From Oscarella lobularis (lineage: Eukaryota; Porifera; Homoscleromorpha; Homosclerophorida; Oscarellidae): a DNA stretch of 64,000 nucleotides. Made by a program: the position numbers and the translations under genes. Location of the stretch: contig NC_089181.1 of NCBI RefSeq assembly GCF_947507565.1, positions 2,613,614 through 2,677,613 of the forward strand, written 5' to 3'. This document shows, piece after piece, positions 47,777-57,834 of this stretch (positions within the stretch are counted from its first letter, which is position 1; each line of letters opens with the position of its first letter). The notes beneath the pieces were generated by a model. It worked only from the letters and a program-made list of their open reading frames with translations, was not told the origin of the DNA and ran no database searches.

Positions 47777-48193
47777 ATGGCCTGCCACGCGGAGCTGCCA
47801 AGCCACGCGGAAATAGCCGGAAATCGGCTGTGGAAGAAAAGCGCACGTTATCTTCCGCAACTCCCCCCGCAGATGAATCACGACGACGACATTCGAACGT
47901 TTTGCGCTTGGTTCGAGTCGTGGACGCCGGCAAAGCGACTCCATTTCCTCGAAACGTTCCTGCTGCCCAAAATTGTTCCGCACAAGCTTTTCGCGCGATG
48001 CGCCACCAAATTGACGATGAACGGAAGAGCTACGGCGTGGGATTGTGATCGCGAAGCGGCCCGTTTCGAACGCACTTTCGTCGCGTGGAACGACGACACC
48101 AAAAACGCCTTCTGTCATCGTCTCGAAGACATCGATCCGATGACGATGAAGCAGTTCGATGAAATGGTTGCCAACACCGTGAAGGAACCTTAA
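47777..48193 (+). CDS. C14orf119-like small protein
   Basis: Intronless frame of 138 residues starting MACHAELPSHAEIAGNRLW. The core DIRTFCAWFESWTPAKRLHF, LETFLLPKIVPHKL and, near the end, FERTFVAWNDDTKNAFCHRL matches the plan of human C14orf119 (CILHWFANWSGPQRERFLEDLV ... LWDQWFRGWAEQERNEFVRQL), that is, two helical units each with an aromatic pair and a PxxR/ER. Function unknown. It starts 138 bp after ZGRF1 and ends 55 bp from the ZnT6-like stop codon in convergent orientation. An overlapping minus-strand frame of 161 codons is a shadow. Confidence 0.75.
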   Translation: MACHAELPSHAEIAGNRLWKKSARYLPQLPPQMNHDDDIRTFCAWFESWTPAKRLHFLETFLLPKIVPHKLFARCATKLTMNGRATAWDCDREAARFERTFVAWNDDTKNAFCHRLEDIDPMTMKQFDEMVANTVKEP

Positions 48194-48248
48194 TTTAAAC
48201 AGATTTATTTCTATCGAACGTTTTTAATTAATCAATTAATTAAAATAA

Positions 48249-49878
48249 TTAGACCGGAACCTCGTGGGTAGTCTGAGGTGTTGATGCAAATAGTTGCGTT
48301 TCCTGGAATCCTTCATCGTGACTGTGACCATGACCGCTGTGACTGTGGCTGTGGCTGTGGCTATGACTGTGGCTGTGACTTTGACTTTGAATGTGATGAG
48401 AAGATGCCACTGCTGGCAGTGACCAGTCTTCTTTGAACACTTGAACGGTCAGCTGAGATACGTAAGGAGCCAGCTTGTTTGTTATTTGAGCCAATATGAC
48501 CTATAGCCGTTTGCGTCACGTTGTCGTGGGGATTTTTCACTTACTTGCTCAACTGCATCTCTCTTTACCCTGACATGTAAAGATCCCGCCTAAGAGTACT
48601 TAAAATTTAGAATACTAACCATCAGAGTGATTATCTAACCAAAACGCCGAAAGATAACGCCCAAAAATGTTCATTCCTCAATTCCAATACACCATCAAGA
48701 GTCAAAGCCTAGATAGAATCATGAAATAGGGTCTGTTTCAATTGTCCTGCTTCCTCAACCTCTCTCAGTAGCTTATCCAAGTGACTCGTGGAATTCTCTG
48801 GCATTGTCTGCAACAGTATCTTCCCACTGTATATCGCCAAGGGAACCATCGTGCTGCATANNNNNNNNNNNNNNNNNNNNNNNNNNNNNNNNNNNNNNNN
48901 NNNNNNNNNNNNNNNNNNNNNNNNNNNNNNNNNNNNNNNNNNNNNNNNNNNNNNNNNNNNNNNNNNNNNNNNNNNNNNNNNNNNNNNNNNNNNNNNNNNN
49001 NNNNNNNNNNNNNNNNNNNNNNNNNNNNNNNNNNNNNNNNNNNNNNNNNNNNNNNNNNNNGACTGTAGGCTTTGTTCTTGACGCAGTACGTAATCAATAG
49101 ATGAATGCTCAATCCAAGAAGAGTCGCCAGCAATAAGTCTGACCTAAGGAGATTCAAGCTACAGTAACGCCGACTCCGAGCTCAACCGCTCACGTACGTC
49201 ATCACAGCAGGCGGTTGAAATAATCGTTCAAGACTAAAAAAAACGAAGTCATAGAATCATACAACCACACAAAAAATGCTTCTCTTTTCTTACCCGTGTT
49301 TAACTACAGACAAGCCGAAAAAGATGACGAGACTGGTGCTCGTGAAGACAGCGACGACTTCGACTCGTTCGTATCTTATCAAACGGGGGCCCCCAATCAA
49401 TAAAAATCAATCAGATCAATCAATCAATCGTTGATTGAGGCGATACCCAAACGAATAGACCGCATTCGGCTTCTGTTTCGATACCCATATCGTGACCAAA
49501 CAAGTGAGCAGACTACACACGCAGGCGAGGAGAACGATAAACGGACAAATTAGAGGGCGACTTCTATTGCTTTGTCTCGCCTCAATATATCGAAGACAAT
49601 GAGATAAAGAAATGCTTGGAGAGCTAGAGGAAACGTTGTTATCGTTACGCAGCAGGTGCGTTTTGCTTTGACGGCCCCGTCTCGATCGTCTCACCGAGGC
49701 TGTTCGACGTCTGGGAGAAATAGGCGACGACGAGAAAGCCGAGAACGGCGAGAAATAGAAAGCCGATGACCGGTTTCGACTGGAAAGACTCGTTCGGCTA
49801 TTTTTCGAAGCGTTGAAAGCGATCGCGGACCTGTCTATCGCGAAGAACGGCTCCGATTTCCTTCAGTTTGAGTCCCAT
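48249..49878 (-). CDS. SLC30A6: ZnT6-like zinc transporter (SLC30A6), interrupted by an assembly gap
   Basis: Cation-diffusion-facilitator protein of the secretory pathway. Vertebrate ZnT6 pairs with ZnT5 to load zinc into enzymes. The start at 49878 gives MGLKLKEIGAVLRDRQ, then TM1 (VIGFLFLAVLGFLVVAYF), SNSL, ALQAFLYLIVFDIL (TM2), SLLTCLVTIWVSKQKPNAV, YSFG, RYERVEVVAVFTSTSLVIF, LERLFQPPAV and LLLATLLGLSIHLLITYCVK. Bases 48861-49060 are unknown, hiding part of the middle. It resumes TMVPLAIYSGKILLQTMP, then KDLREVEE-like helices, and ends QLTVQVFKEDWSLPAV and a His-Ser repeat. TM2 has no His of the usual HxxxD metal site (FDIL), as in human ZnT6, so it probably does not transport zinc alone. 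The TM2 intron (49513-49580) is GC-AG. The His-rich C-terminal tail is not in human ZnT6. Confidence 0.82.
48318..48396 (-). repeat. Coding repeat for (His-Ser)n tail of the ZnT6-like protein
   Basis: Hexamer-like repeats (GTGGCT, GTGACT on the plus strand) encode a run of alternating Ser and His, followed by GHGHSHDEG. Such His-rich stretches can bind zinc; the codons vary (CAC/CAT, AGC/AGT), so it is not a fresh expansion. Confidence 0.85.
48861..49060. other. Assembly gap (200 N)
   Basis: Exactly 200 unknown bases, the usual size for a gap of unknown length. It interrupts the ZnT6-like gene between the exon for LLITYCVKNKAYS and that for TMVPLAIYSG, so at least one exon is missing. Confidence 0.99.
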
Positions 49879-50049
49879 GCGTGCGCGTGCGCGTGCGAAA
49901 GGGTTTAGCGTGCGAATGTTGACATCAACGACGAACAGGTGTGCAATGGAAGTTTGTCAACATTGCGGTCAAATTAGAATACACCATCTTCTTAGAATAA
50001 TAACTACTGTACCAAATATTTCGAATACGCATCTGTCATTTCAAAAAAT
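49879..50049. other. Intergenic region, ZnT6-like / IER-like
   Basis: 171 bp between the upstream stop and the ZnT6-like start, same strand. Contains a GTGCGCGTGCGCGTGC alternating purine-pyrimidine run (49880-49896). Nothing else is seen. Confidence 0.4.
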
Positions 50050-50904
50050 CTAATTCTCGAGAACTTCGACGGACATTCTGCAGTTATTAGAAGCGCTCGA
50101 CGCTTCGAGCGAACAGTTTGGGCTATAAGGCCCGGCCTTCTGACTGAGCGAACTTCGACCGAGTAATACAGTCAAAAAGTCCTCCTCACTATCGCAATCG
50201 CCGGAATCGCCGGAATCGCCGGTCGCAACCAACCCCAAATCGCCGACGCCGCTATCGCTGTCGTCGTCGTCGTCGTCATCGCCGTCGTCGTCGTCATCGC
50301 CTTCGCTAAAGAGATCCGAACAACTTCCGCGTTCCTCGACTTCGCCCTCGTATAGACGAATGCAACAGACGCGCTTGTTTTGATTGACGATCGATCGCAT
50401 TCTCTCGCGATCTTTGACATCCTCTGTTCGATCGTCGTGACGATCGTCCTCCCCTTCGTCGTTGCCCCCGTCAACGTTGTCGCCGCCACTAGGCGTCTCC
50501 GCGTACACGTCAACGACGTTCGTCATCGTCGTTTCCCCTTCGATCGGCTCCCCTTTCTCTTCGTCCATTGTTTCGTTTTCTTCGTCGCGTCGCGTCGGCG
50601 ACGGCGGCGTCGGCGTCGCGCCAACCGCGGAATTTTCCTTTTGTTCCGTCTCGGTCTGGTAGGACTGAAAAACGGTGCGCATCGTTTGCCAAACGAGCAC
50701 GGCGCGTCGTAACTGTTGGTAGCCGGACGCTTGATACGTCGAAAGTTTCGACATGCTTAGACCCCAGATCGCTTGCCTTTCCCTTTCGAACGACGTCCTG
50801 TCTGCGGCGGCGGCGGCGTTCGCGTTCGCCATCGTTTCCGTCATCGTGTCGTGTTTTCGTTTGCGAGATGACGGCGGTGACGGTGGCGGTGGCGTCGAGC
50901 TCAT
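50050..50904 (-). CDS. IER2/IER5-like immediate early response protein
   Basis: Intronless frame; with the start at 50904 (MSSTPPPPSPP) it encodes 284 residues. An open frame continues upstream to 51192 but is probably leader. A basic KRKHD, then the only folded-looking part: ERERQAIWGLSMSKLSTYQA, SGYQQLRRAVLVWQTMRTVF, QSY. This resembles the IER2/IER5 N-terminal motif (SLxKxY...GxxLHxxLxxxxxxRxxxxxY). The rest is acidic and disordered (Asp runs at about 50230-50320), with a short conserved-looking CCIRLYEGEVEE. Single-exon structure and an upstream CRE (51100) suit an immediate early gene. SERTA-domain proteins (SERTAD, CDCA4) are the other option. Function in sponges or similar animals unknown. 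Confidence 0.5.
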   Translation of the reverse strand: MSSTPPPPSPPSSRKRKHDTMTETMANANAAAAADRTSFERERQAIWGLSMSKLSTYQASGYQQLRRAVLVWQTMRTVFQSYQTETEQKENSAVGATPTPPSPTRRDEENETMDEEKGEPIEGETTMTNVVDVYAETPSGGDNVDGGNDEGEDDRHDDRTEDVKDRERMRSIVNQNKRVCCIRLYEGEVEERGSCSDLFSEGDDDDDGDDDDDDDSDSGVGDLGLVATGDSGDSGDCDSEEDFLTVLLGRSSLSQKAGPYSPNCSLEASSASNNCRMSVEVLEN

Positions 50905-51595
50905 CGAGCGATGTGCCTGCGCGATTCGGGTATCGGTCGTTATAAACGAGTAAGTGAAAGTCAAAACAGGCGAAGGGGAGCGAAATTTCCTGCCGCTCCC
51001 ACCGACTGTTGGCTTCGCTATGGCAAACCGCAGGGCACGCAGGCGATCAAAGTACTGTACGGGGACTCGTGATGAGGAAGTGATTAGGTACCGGGAAAAT
51101 GACGTCAACTCGGAAGCGCCTTTGTTCAGGTGCATAGGGCGCACCGTATGCGGAACTTCCGAGCCTTGCTTCCGCGTAATAAGGACCCGCACTTTACTAG
51201 ACGGTTCTATTTGCTACGCGCTTCGGTTCTTTTACTAAGAAATCCCATTTTCTTACTCGTCGATGATGCAATTTTTGACGCCTAAGCACTGTCACGAGCT
51301 TTCGATCTGACCTGATCGCGGTAATCCCCCCCACACGCTCCTTTACGACCTCCTGACTGGCGCGTGATTCCCGTAGGGGGAACTACTGTATTTGCATACT
51401 AAATCGAGAGTTAGCGCACCTGCGCTTCAGGCGCGAAGCAAAGTGGATTTGCCCCGCAGCCGCAAACCACAACATCCATATTCATCGGAACGCTTTTAGT
51501 AACAGTACTGAATAAAATATTTACGCCCGAAATCGACTAGTATTATATATAGTACTGTATGTACTAAGTTACCAGTCCACCTGCTCATACATGAC
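50905..51595. promoter_or_regulatory. Promoter region of the IER-like gene and 3' flank of the PLEKHH gene
   Basis: 691 bp with no gene supported. It contains the CRE palindrome (51100-51107) and several TACTGTA heptamers (about 51051, 51385 and 51553). The part from 51240 on is the 3' side of the minus-strand PLEKHH-like gene. Confidence 0.4.
51100..51107. promoter_or_regulatory. CRE palindrome TGACGTCA upstream of IER-like gene
   Basis: Exact cAMP-response element 196 bp before the start codon of the IER-like gene, outside its most likely coding region. CREB/ATF sites drive immediate early genes in other animals. Confidence 0.5.
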
Positions 51596-54500
51596 TTAGG
51601 ACTTCAAGGACGGTAGATAAATCGCCTTGTAGCAATCTTTTTCGCCTCGCCGCCTGTCCGACTCTTTCTCCTCGAGCAGCGTCGATTCGAGATAGCCAAT
51701 ACTGCCTCTCGACTTGATAGCATTGATGTAACTAGCGACGAGATTTGTCGTTTCCACGACCTGCAACGGGATTCGATAAATAGAAAATAAATTGCGACCC
51801 TTCATTTATAGAACTTCCTCTTACCAGCCCCGGTGTCATTCCAAAAAGGCACTTTTCCGTTGCTACCTCCGGTTCCGCGAAGCCACTCGTCAAATTTTGC
51901 TTCTTCACGACAATCATGAAATCGTCCTTGTGACCTCCAAACGTAACTAAATTCTCGTACGGGTAACGATGAATCAATTTCTGGAAAAACAAAGAGACCG
52001 AAATGAAAACGGCATAGCCCCACTTCGTCGAACGGCACTTTCACCATCGTCGCCGACTCGAGAACGCTTATAAAATGCTCTTGGACGGCGAGAAGCGCGC
52101 CCAAATCGTCAGCTTTTCGCTAAAGGCAATAAAAAAAAGTCAATAACACTGCCGTTCGTTATTCTTCCCCGGGCTCACTCGACAGGGGAAAAGTTTGGCA
52201 CCGAAAAACGGCCATCGACGACAAACGTTAAGGTAAATTCTCGCGCAATCCGACGGCAAACGCGATCGCAAAGCCGTCCACTTTTCGGCGACTTGGATTA
52301 CGATATTTCTTAGACGAAGTCTATATAGACGGCGATCTAGCTGCTCCTCGTGTACAAAATACCTCTTTGCTTCCGTCGACATATTTTGACTGAGATTTTG
52401 CGGAAAATAGTGCGTGAAAATGCGACCGAGTTGTTGCTCCTGCTGCTCTTTCGCCGCCAAGTCAGCGTTTTCCCCGCCGGCGATCACTTTCCGATCTCCG
52501 AATTCCGTCTGCCGGCAAATTTTCCCAACTGAACCGAAACTCGATATGCGTTTCTCCCCCCGAGCGTACCTGAAGCATGAGCGACGCCAGATCAATAGCC
52601 AGATCCTGATTAGCAGGAAATGGGCCGTGATAAACACTTTGGAGCGCCTGATAAAGCATTAGCATTCGTTCCTTTTCCGTTTCTCCGCGCACGACGTTCC
52701 TAAAATAGAGCCTAGGAGCAGAGCGGGGTGGAGAACAGAGGTCATTGCCATTATATGGTCGACTAGAGTTACCTGTTCTTAAATGACATTTTTATCGATC
52801 GAGAGAGATCGATTCGACCCTGATTGCCTTCGCGCGCCAATTGTTCCCACATGACAATGGCATCGCAAACCTGTCGGGAACGCAGAATTAAACTCCGTCG
52901 GAATTCCATCGACGTCAGAGGGGCGCAGCAGACGTAAAAATATGTATATAAGAACGAAAAGAAAGCCGGGAGGCGACCCCCGCGGGGAGGAAAAGACGGA
53001 TAAAAACCTTAACATCCGCTTCGAGACAATGCTCGCGATTGGAATTGCACGGGTCGTCGGTGAAGAGAGCAAATCCAGTTACGAGAACATCTCGCATGCC
53101 TAATTCCTAGAAGATACGGACAGAGATGATGACGACACAGTGACTGTCGTCGATCGTCGTCTCCGGCTCTTGCCTGACTGAGACGCGACGTCAATTCGTG
53201 CACCGTTGCAGACCCGTCAAAGCTGATGACCTACGCGTGTGTGTTATTCTTTGTTCGTGGGGTCCCTCCCTCCCTCCCTCCCTCCCTCCAGGGACGCACC
53301 TGGTACGTCTTATCGGACAAATGAATGGGAATGCTGAGCGGATTCGAATGCTTCAGCGCGTCTCCGAGAAGAACAGACAGCGCCTACGATATTTAATTCA
53401 AAAACCGAAAAAGTCGGAATATCTCTCACCTCCAGTCGAGATGGACCGCATTCTCTAGCAGCGCTCGATTCGGCTCGATGAACGCATCGCTGACAGTACA
53501 CCGCATATCGAACAGCCAAAGGCCTCGAGAAAAAAGAAAAAAAAAAGAAATACCCTAGACACATCCTCTAGCGTATCTCTCTTTCTCACTCACCTCATGC
53601 TGGCGTGGCCCTGCAGGTATTGTTTGAAATACCAAAGGAATTTCTGCTTGGGCAGAAAGACGGGGCAGGTGAGCGCGAGAAGCATCCAGCATTGAAGCGC
53701 CTGCGATCCGTCCGGATCGGGATGACGATTCGATTGGCGAATCAGCTGGCAGTAGAACTCGTTTTGGAGTTCGACTTTCGCTAGGCAATCGGATACGGCG
53801 AGCTGAGCGAGATCGATGTGGTAGTCGACGGCGGCGTAATTGATGGGAACCGACGTGAATAGTTGAATCGACTGGAGAGGAAAAACAATCGATTTCTTTA
53901 TAATTAATTAATGGGAATTCGCGATTTCGAACTTTGAACATTTTGAGCGCTTCTTTCTTCAGCGTATCCGACGGAAGAGTCGTCAGCGGTTCGCCTATCG
54001 GTTCGTCGGTGTGAGAAAGAACGGGATGACGCCAAAATTTGCTTTCTGTCGAAACCCAAAAATGAAACACGGAAACACGTCGTTATCGATCGCCTACCCG
54101 GATTTCCTTCAACGGTCATTAGATTGTCGATCAATTTTTCCGTGTCCGTTGCCATTTTCGTCGTCATCAGATTTCCGCTTGCCAGTCCCAAATGATAAAG
54201 CCAGGCATCCTGCGAGAGAAAAAGAAAAAGAAAACGTCTCCTCGCACCGCACCAATAAAAAAATGATTTTTTGTCTTTCTTATTAACCTTTTCCTGTTTC
54301 GACGAAACCAAAAGGTAAATCGGATCGCCGCCCGCTTGCGTGACCAATTCAACGGTGAACTCGCGACCCGTCGACGGCGACGACGACCGCGACGACGACG
54401 ACCAATCTTCGCTGTCCGAACCGGAGTAATCGCGTCGATCGATTTCCTGCACGTAACAGCCCGTGACGTCAGTTCGACCAATGGCAATCTAAACGGGAGA

Positions 54501-57500
54501 ATATATTATACCATATACAATGACGCGGTTACACATACCTTGTCCGATGCTTTCTTGTAGTAGCTCAATATGTTATTTATCAGTACGCACCATCGCTTTC
54601 GAGGTCGACCCCGACTGACCTATTTAGTATTAGTACTATTATTGATTATATAATAATGGTTGCAGTACCCTGGTGACCCATCCTTTCATTGATACTTTTG
54701 CTGTTGTCTTCTCGGCAGATGCCGTCGGCTTTCTGACACTCTTCTGTAGCACATTTTGAAGGACTACGTAAACGTAGAAAGGGGAGTTAATACGTTGGCT
54801 AAACTAGCGCTCACCTTTTATCCACCCCGACAACGACGTCTCCGATTCCGCCGTCAAATAGTAGGTCCGTCTATCAGTGGCAATCTACCAAAAAAAAAAA
54901 ACGAACGAAATCCTATCTCGCATAATAGCAGAATTACACGTCACACCTCAAATGTGTGCGTTTGAGCTGATCGAGAAATTCGACTAAAGTAATCTAGCTC
55001 AATAACGCCGCGCGGCTTCTTCCGTCCCACTTCACTCTGGGAAAAGTCAATCACAATAATCATTTCTTTCCCGTGGCTCATACGTTTACCTGCACTCTGT
55101 AGTAGTTCAACTTTTCGGCGCTCAACACAAACCAATATCGCTTCCAGGTTTTCATCTTGCTGCCGAGCTTTGTCAAATAGCCGCTCTTCTCCAACTCCTC
55201 GCGACGAAGACTGCGCGTTCGCAGCAGCTCGGCGGACAGCCGCGAGCGAGGAAGCGCGACGCATTCCGGCGTTGTTGCCGTCGTCGGTTCGTATTCCGAC
55301 TGCATGATCTGACGGCGACGGCGACCACGGCGACCGGAAAACAACGACGACGAGGAAGACAAGACGTCCGCATCGCTCGCAGACGAATCCGTCGATTCGC
55401 CACAAAACGGAACGCCGTGCAACGGAGCCGCTTGCTAATAAAAAGAAAAAAAAATTGGAATCTATATTTTATACGCGACTACTTACTCCCTCTAGGGTTG
55501 CAAACACCGGCGCTCCTTTCATCTAAGCACGCATACTTCATTAATACGTTAAATTTAAAAACGTAATCAAGTAGCACCTCGTCTTTGTATGTACACTTTC
55601 CTCTTCTGAGTGACGACGTGAACTTGACCGGTTCCATGGTCACTACAAACAAGAAAATCAAGAAGAGAAGGCCGCATCGTCTTTGCAGTACCCAGAATAG
55701 GTGAAATGACAGGGGGACTATTTAGGCTATCTGCCGCCACATTATAAATAGTCTCCTCCTAAAAAATCAAGAGACCAGTCTTTCCTCTCTATATCTCGCC
55801 TCTATTTCTTTCCGTACAAAAGACGTGTTGACGATAGCGGGAACGTTTCGATGCGGCAGCGGCGGCGGTATCTTCTCCTTCGCCTCCTCCTCCTCTTCAA
55901 GCGATCGCTGCGACACGGATTGCCCGAACAAGAGCGGCGTACCGCGTCGTCGCATCAGCACCTCAAGGGGAATCTCGTACGGCGACTCGGTCGTCGGCGA
56001 CAAATGACTCAGTGATTGGACGGCGGAAACGAATGAGTCCGTCGTCGAATTGAGACAATCGAGTTCGTCTTCGACGTCCTCGTCGAAGGAGATTCCGTTA
56101 TTCATTGCAATGACGAGATTTGGATTCGACGGATCAACTCGAACGTATCCTCCTTCTCCTCCGACGAAACTTGGTTTTTTGACGGGCGCCTGTTGGTCTT
56201 CCGGCACCGCTTCCAGCGACGGAAGATGAACGGCAGCGGCGCTGTCTCCCATGACAATTCGACCCGGATTCGACGGATCGAGCGCGACGTACGACATTCC
56301 GGCGATAGCGCCGCTACTTCGCGATCTTTTCGTCGGAAGCGGCGGCGGCGTGGGCGTGGGCGTGGGCGCGAGCGACGACGAAGGCGACAAGGAAAACGAT
56401 TCGACCAGTCGTCGTCGCTGAGCCGGACTCACGTCGACCGACATGGAACGAGGTCGTTGGTGCGGCGAATGCGGAGTGGAGACGTTGAAGAGAGCGGCGA
56501 GATCGCGAAAGGCCGCCGTCTGAGCAGCAATCCCGTCATCAACTAGATAAAAGCATATACAGTCAGCTATCTAATTTTTTGACCTCTATTCTCAACTCAC
56601 ATTCGTTCCACGATCGTATGATTTCTATCGCCTTTTCGTGCTTCCCGCGCAACGTAGCGACTTTTGCATCTAACTGTATGCATAAAAGTGTATTTATTGA
56701 TTCGTTGTTTTTTTTCTTCTTTGGACTTGCCTCGCTGACTTTGTTGGCGACCCACTCGCGAATGTTACCGATCTTTTGATCGAACGTCTTTCGCTCCTCT
56801 TGCCTCAGTTCTCTCTAGAGACGGGGGGGGGGGGGGGGGGGGGGACTTTGGAGCGAGAAACGTCATGAACGCTACTCTTATACCAATTCATTGACTTGTT
56901 TTCTCAGATTCGACGTGCGTTCGTCTCTCTGCACTTCCAAATCACGCAACTTAATTTTTTTAATTAAAAAATTAAATGTCACTACAGAAGAAAAAGGAGG
57001 GAAAATTATTGGCTCACCCGATTCTTATAGAGATCGAGCTCCTCATTTGTCGCCGCCAATTGGCTCGCCAAAGACTTCGTCTAAATATGAATACCACAGT
57101 CTATACTAGATCACATGTATAAATTATGAATTTTGGCACTTATCCCCCCTTCTATTATTTGTATAAGACACTATAGCTAACTTCCTGTACCACACCCATA
57201 AACTTTCGTCGAATATCGTGCATTCGAAATCTTTCTCCCTTTTATACCTTTTCCTCGGCCTTATCGGCGCGTTCCTCGGCGAAAACGACCGTCGTATCGA
57301 CTTCGCGAAGCTGAGATAGAGAAAAGTCGAGGACACTTTCTCAAAGGCGTCAACGCGCGTCGAGACGCGACACACCTTCGCGTCAAGGAGCTCTTTCACT
57401 CGACCGATTTGTCGTTGAAACTTCTCGATTTGCTCCTCGGCGTCGAGAGAGCGCTTTCGCCAGTTGACGTCGTCGAGAGGGGACGATTCGTTGGCGGCGA

Positions 57501-57522
57501 CGTTCGTCGCTTCTTCGCTCAT
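51596..57522 (-). CDS. PH-PH-MyTH4-FERM protein (PLEKHH / MAX-1 type)
   Basis: Large cytoskeletal or membrane adaptor. The start at 57522 gives MSEEATNVAANESSPLDDVN and an N-terminal coiled coil (SLDAEEQIEKFQRQIGRVKE, later exons to 56600). A disordered region (56444-55770) has YVALDPSNPGRIVMGD, then YVRVDPSNPNLVIAMN and the SH3-ligand-like IPPPLPHR. PH1: LEKSGYLTKLGSKMKTWKRY, WFVLSAEKLNYYRVQ; PH2: MKGWVTRVKSGRPRKRWCVL, INNILSYYK. The MyTH4 domain follows (FWRHPVLSHTDEPIGEPLTT, LPSDTLKKEALKMFKSIQLF, ALQCWMLLALTCPVFLPKQK), then FERM (VHELTSRLSQELGMRDVLV, LYQALQSVYHGPFPANQDLA, ENLVTFGGHKDDFMIVVKK), ending YLPSLKS. This order is that of PLEKHH1/2 and nematode MAX-1, which acts in netrin/UNC-6 axon guidance. 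Two or more genes of this type exist in vertebrates; I cannot tell which is the ortholog. Confidence 0.85.
53262..53289 (+). repeat. (TCCC)n microsatellite in a PLEKHH intron
   Basis: About seven TCCC units inside an intron of the minus-strand gene; on the transcript strand it is a G-rich run (GGGA)n that could form a G-quadruplex. Confidence 0.85.
56823..56844 (+). repeat. 22-base homopolymer of G
   Basis: Uninterrupted run of 22 G (C on the transcript strand) within an intron of the PLEKHH-like gene. Such runs are rare and unstable, and the exact length may be a sequencing artefact. Confidence 0.9.
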
Positions 57523-57834
57523 TTTGGACCGGATCCGATTGCTTTTTAGTCCTATAATGCAATTTCGAGGCGTTGTAGCGATGCTGGATACTGTACTGGT
57601 GGCGTTGTTCGTTCGCTTCTGTCGGCTGGCGTTCTGCTCCTCCTTCGCGTCGCGCGCTTCTCTCGCGTTTTTTTTAAATCGCGGGCGCGCTTTTCTGAAG
57701 CGATAGCTTTCTGTCCGAACTTCGTTGACTTTCTGCGTGCGAAGAACGAAGCGATTGCGAAGTGATAAAGCGGTTGTTGTACAGTACGCGGCGATCGGAG
57801 TGATTCCCACAACAAAATTCTAGCGCGCTTTAGG
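57523..57834. promoter_or_regulatory. Divergent promoter region, PLEKHH-like / RAD51B
   Basis: 312 bp between start codons that face apart. It contains TACTGTA (57593 area) and TACAGTA (57780 area) and a GATAC/ATCGC-rich stretch. No known site beyond these. Confidence 0.4.

Noticed and set aside
47633-48118. 161-codon minus-strand frame over the C14orf119-like gene
   Set aside because: The plus-strand frame matches a family; the minus frame overlaps the ZGRF1 end and matches nothing.
48300-48400. Possible CRISPR or tandem repeat array
   Set aside because: The repeats are coding hexamers for a His-Ser tail, not spaced direct repeats; the genome is eukaryotic.
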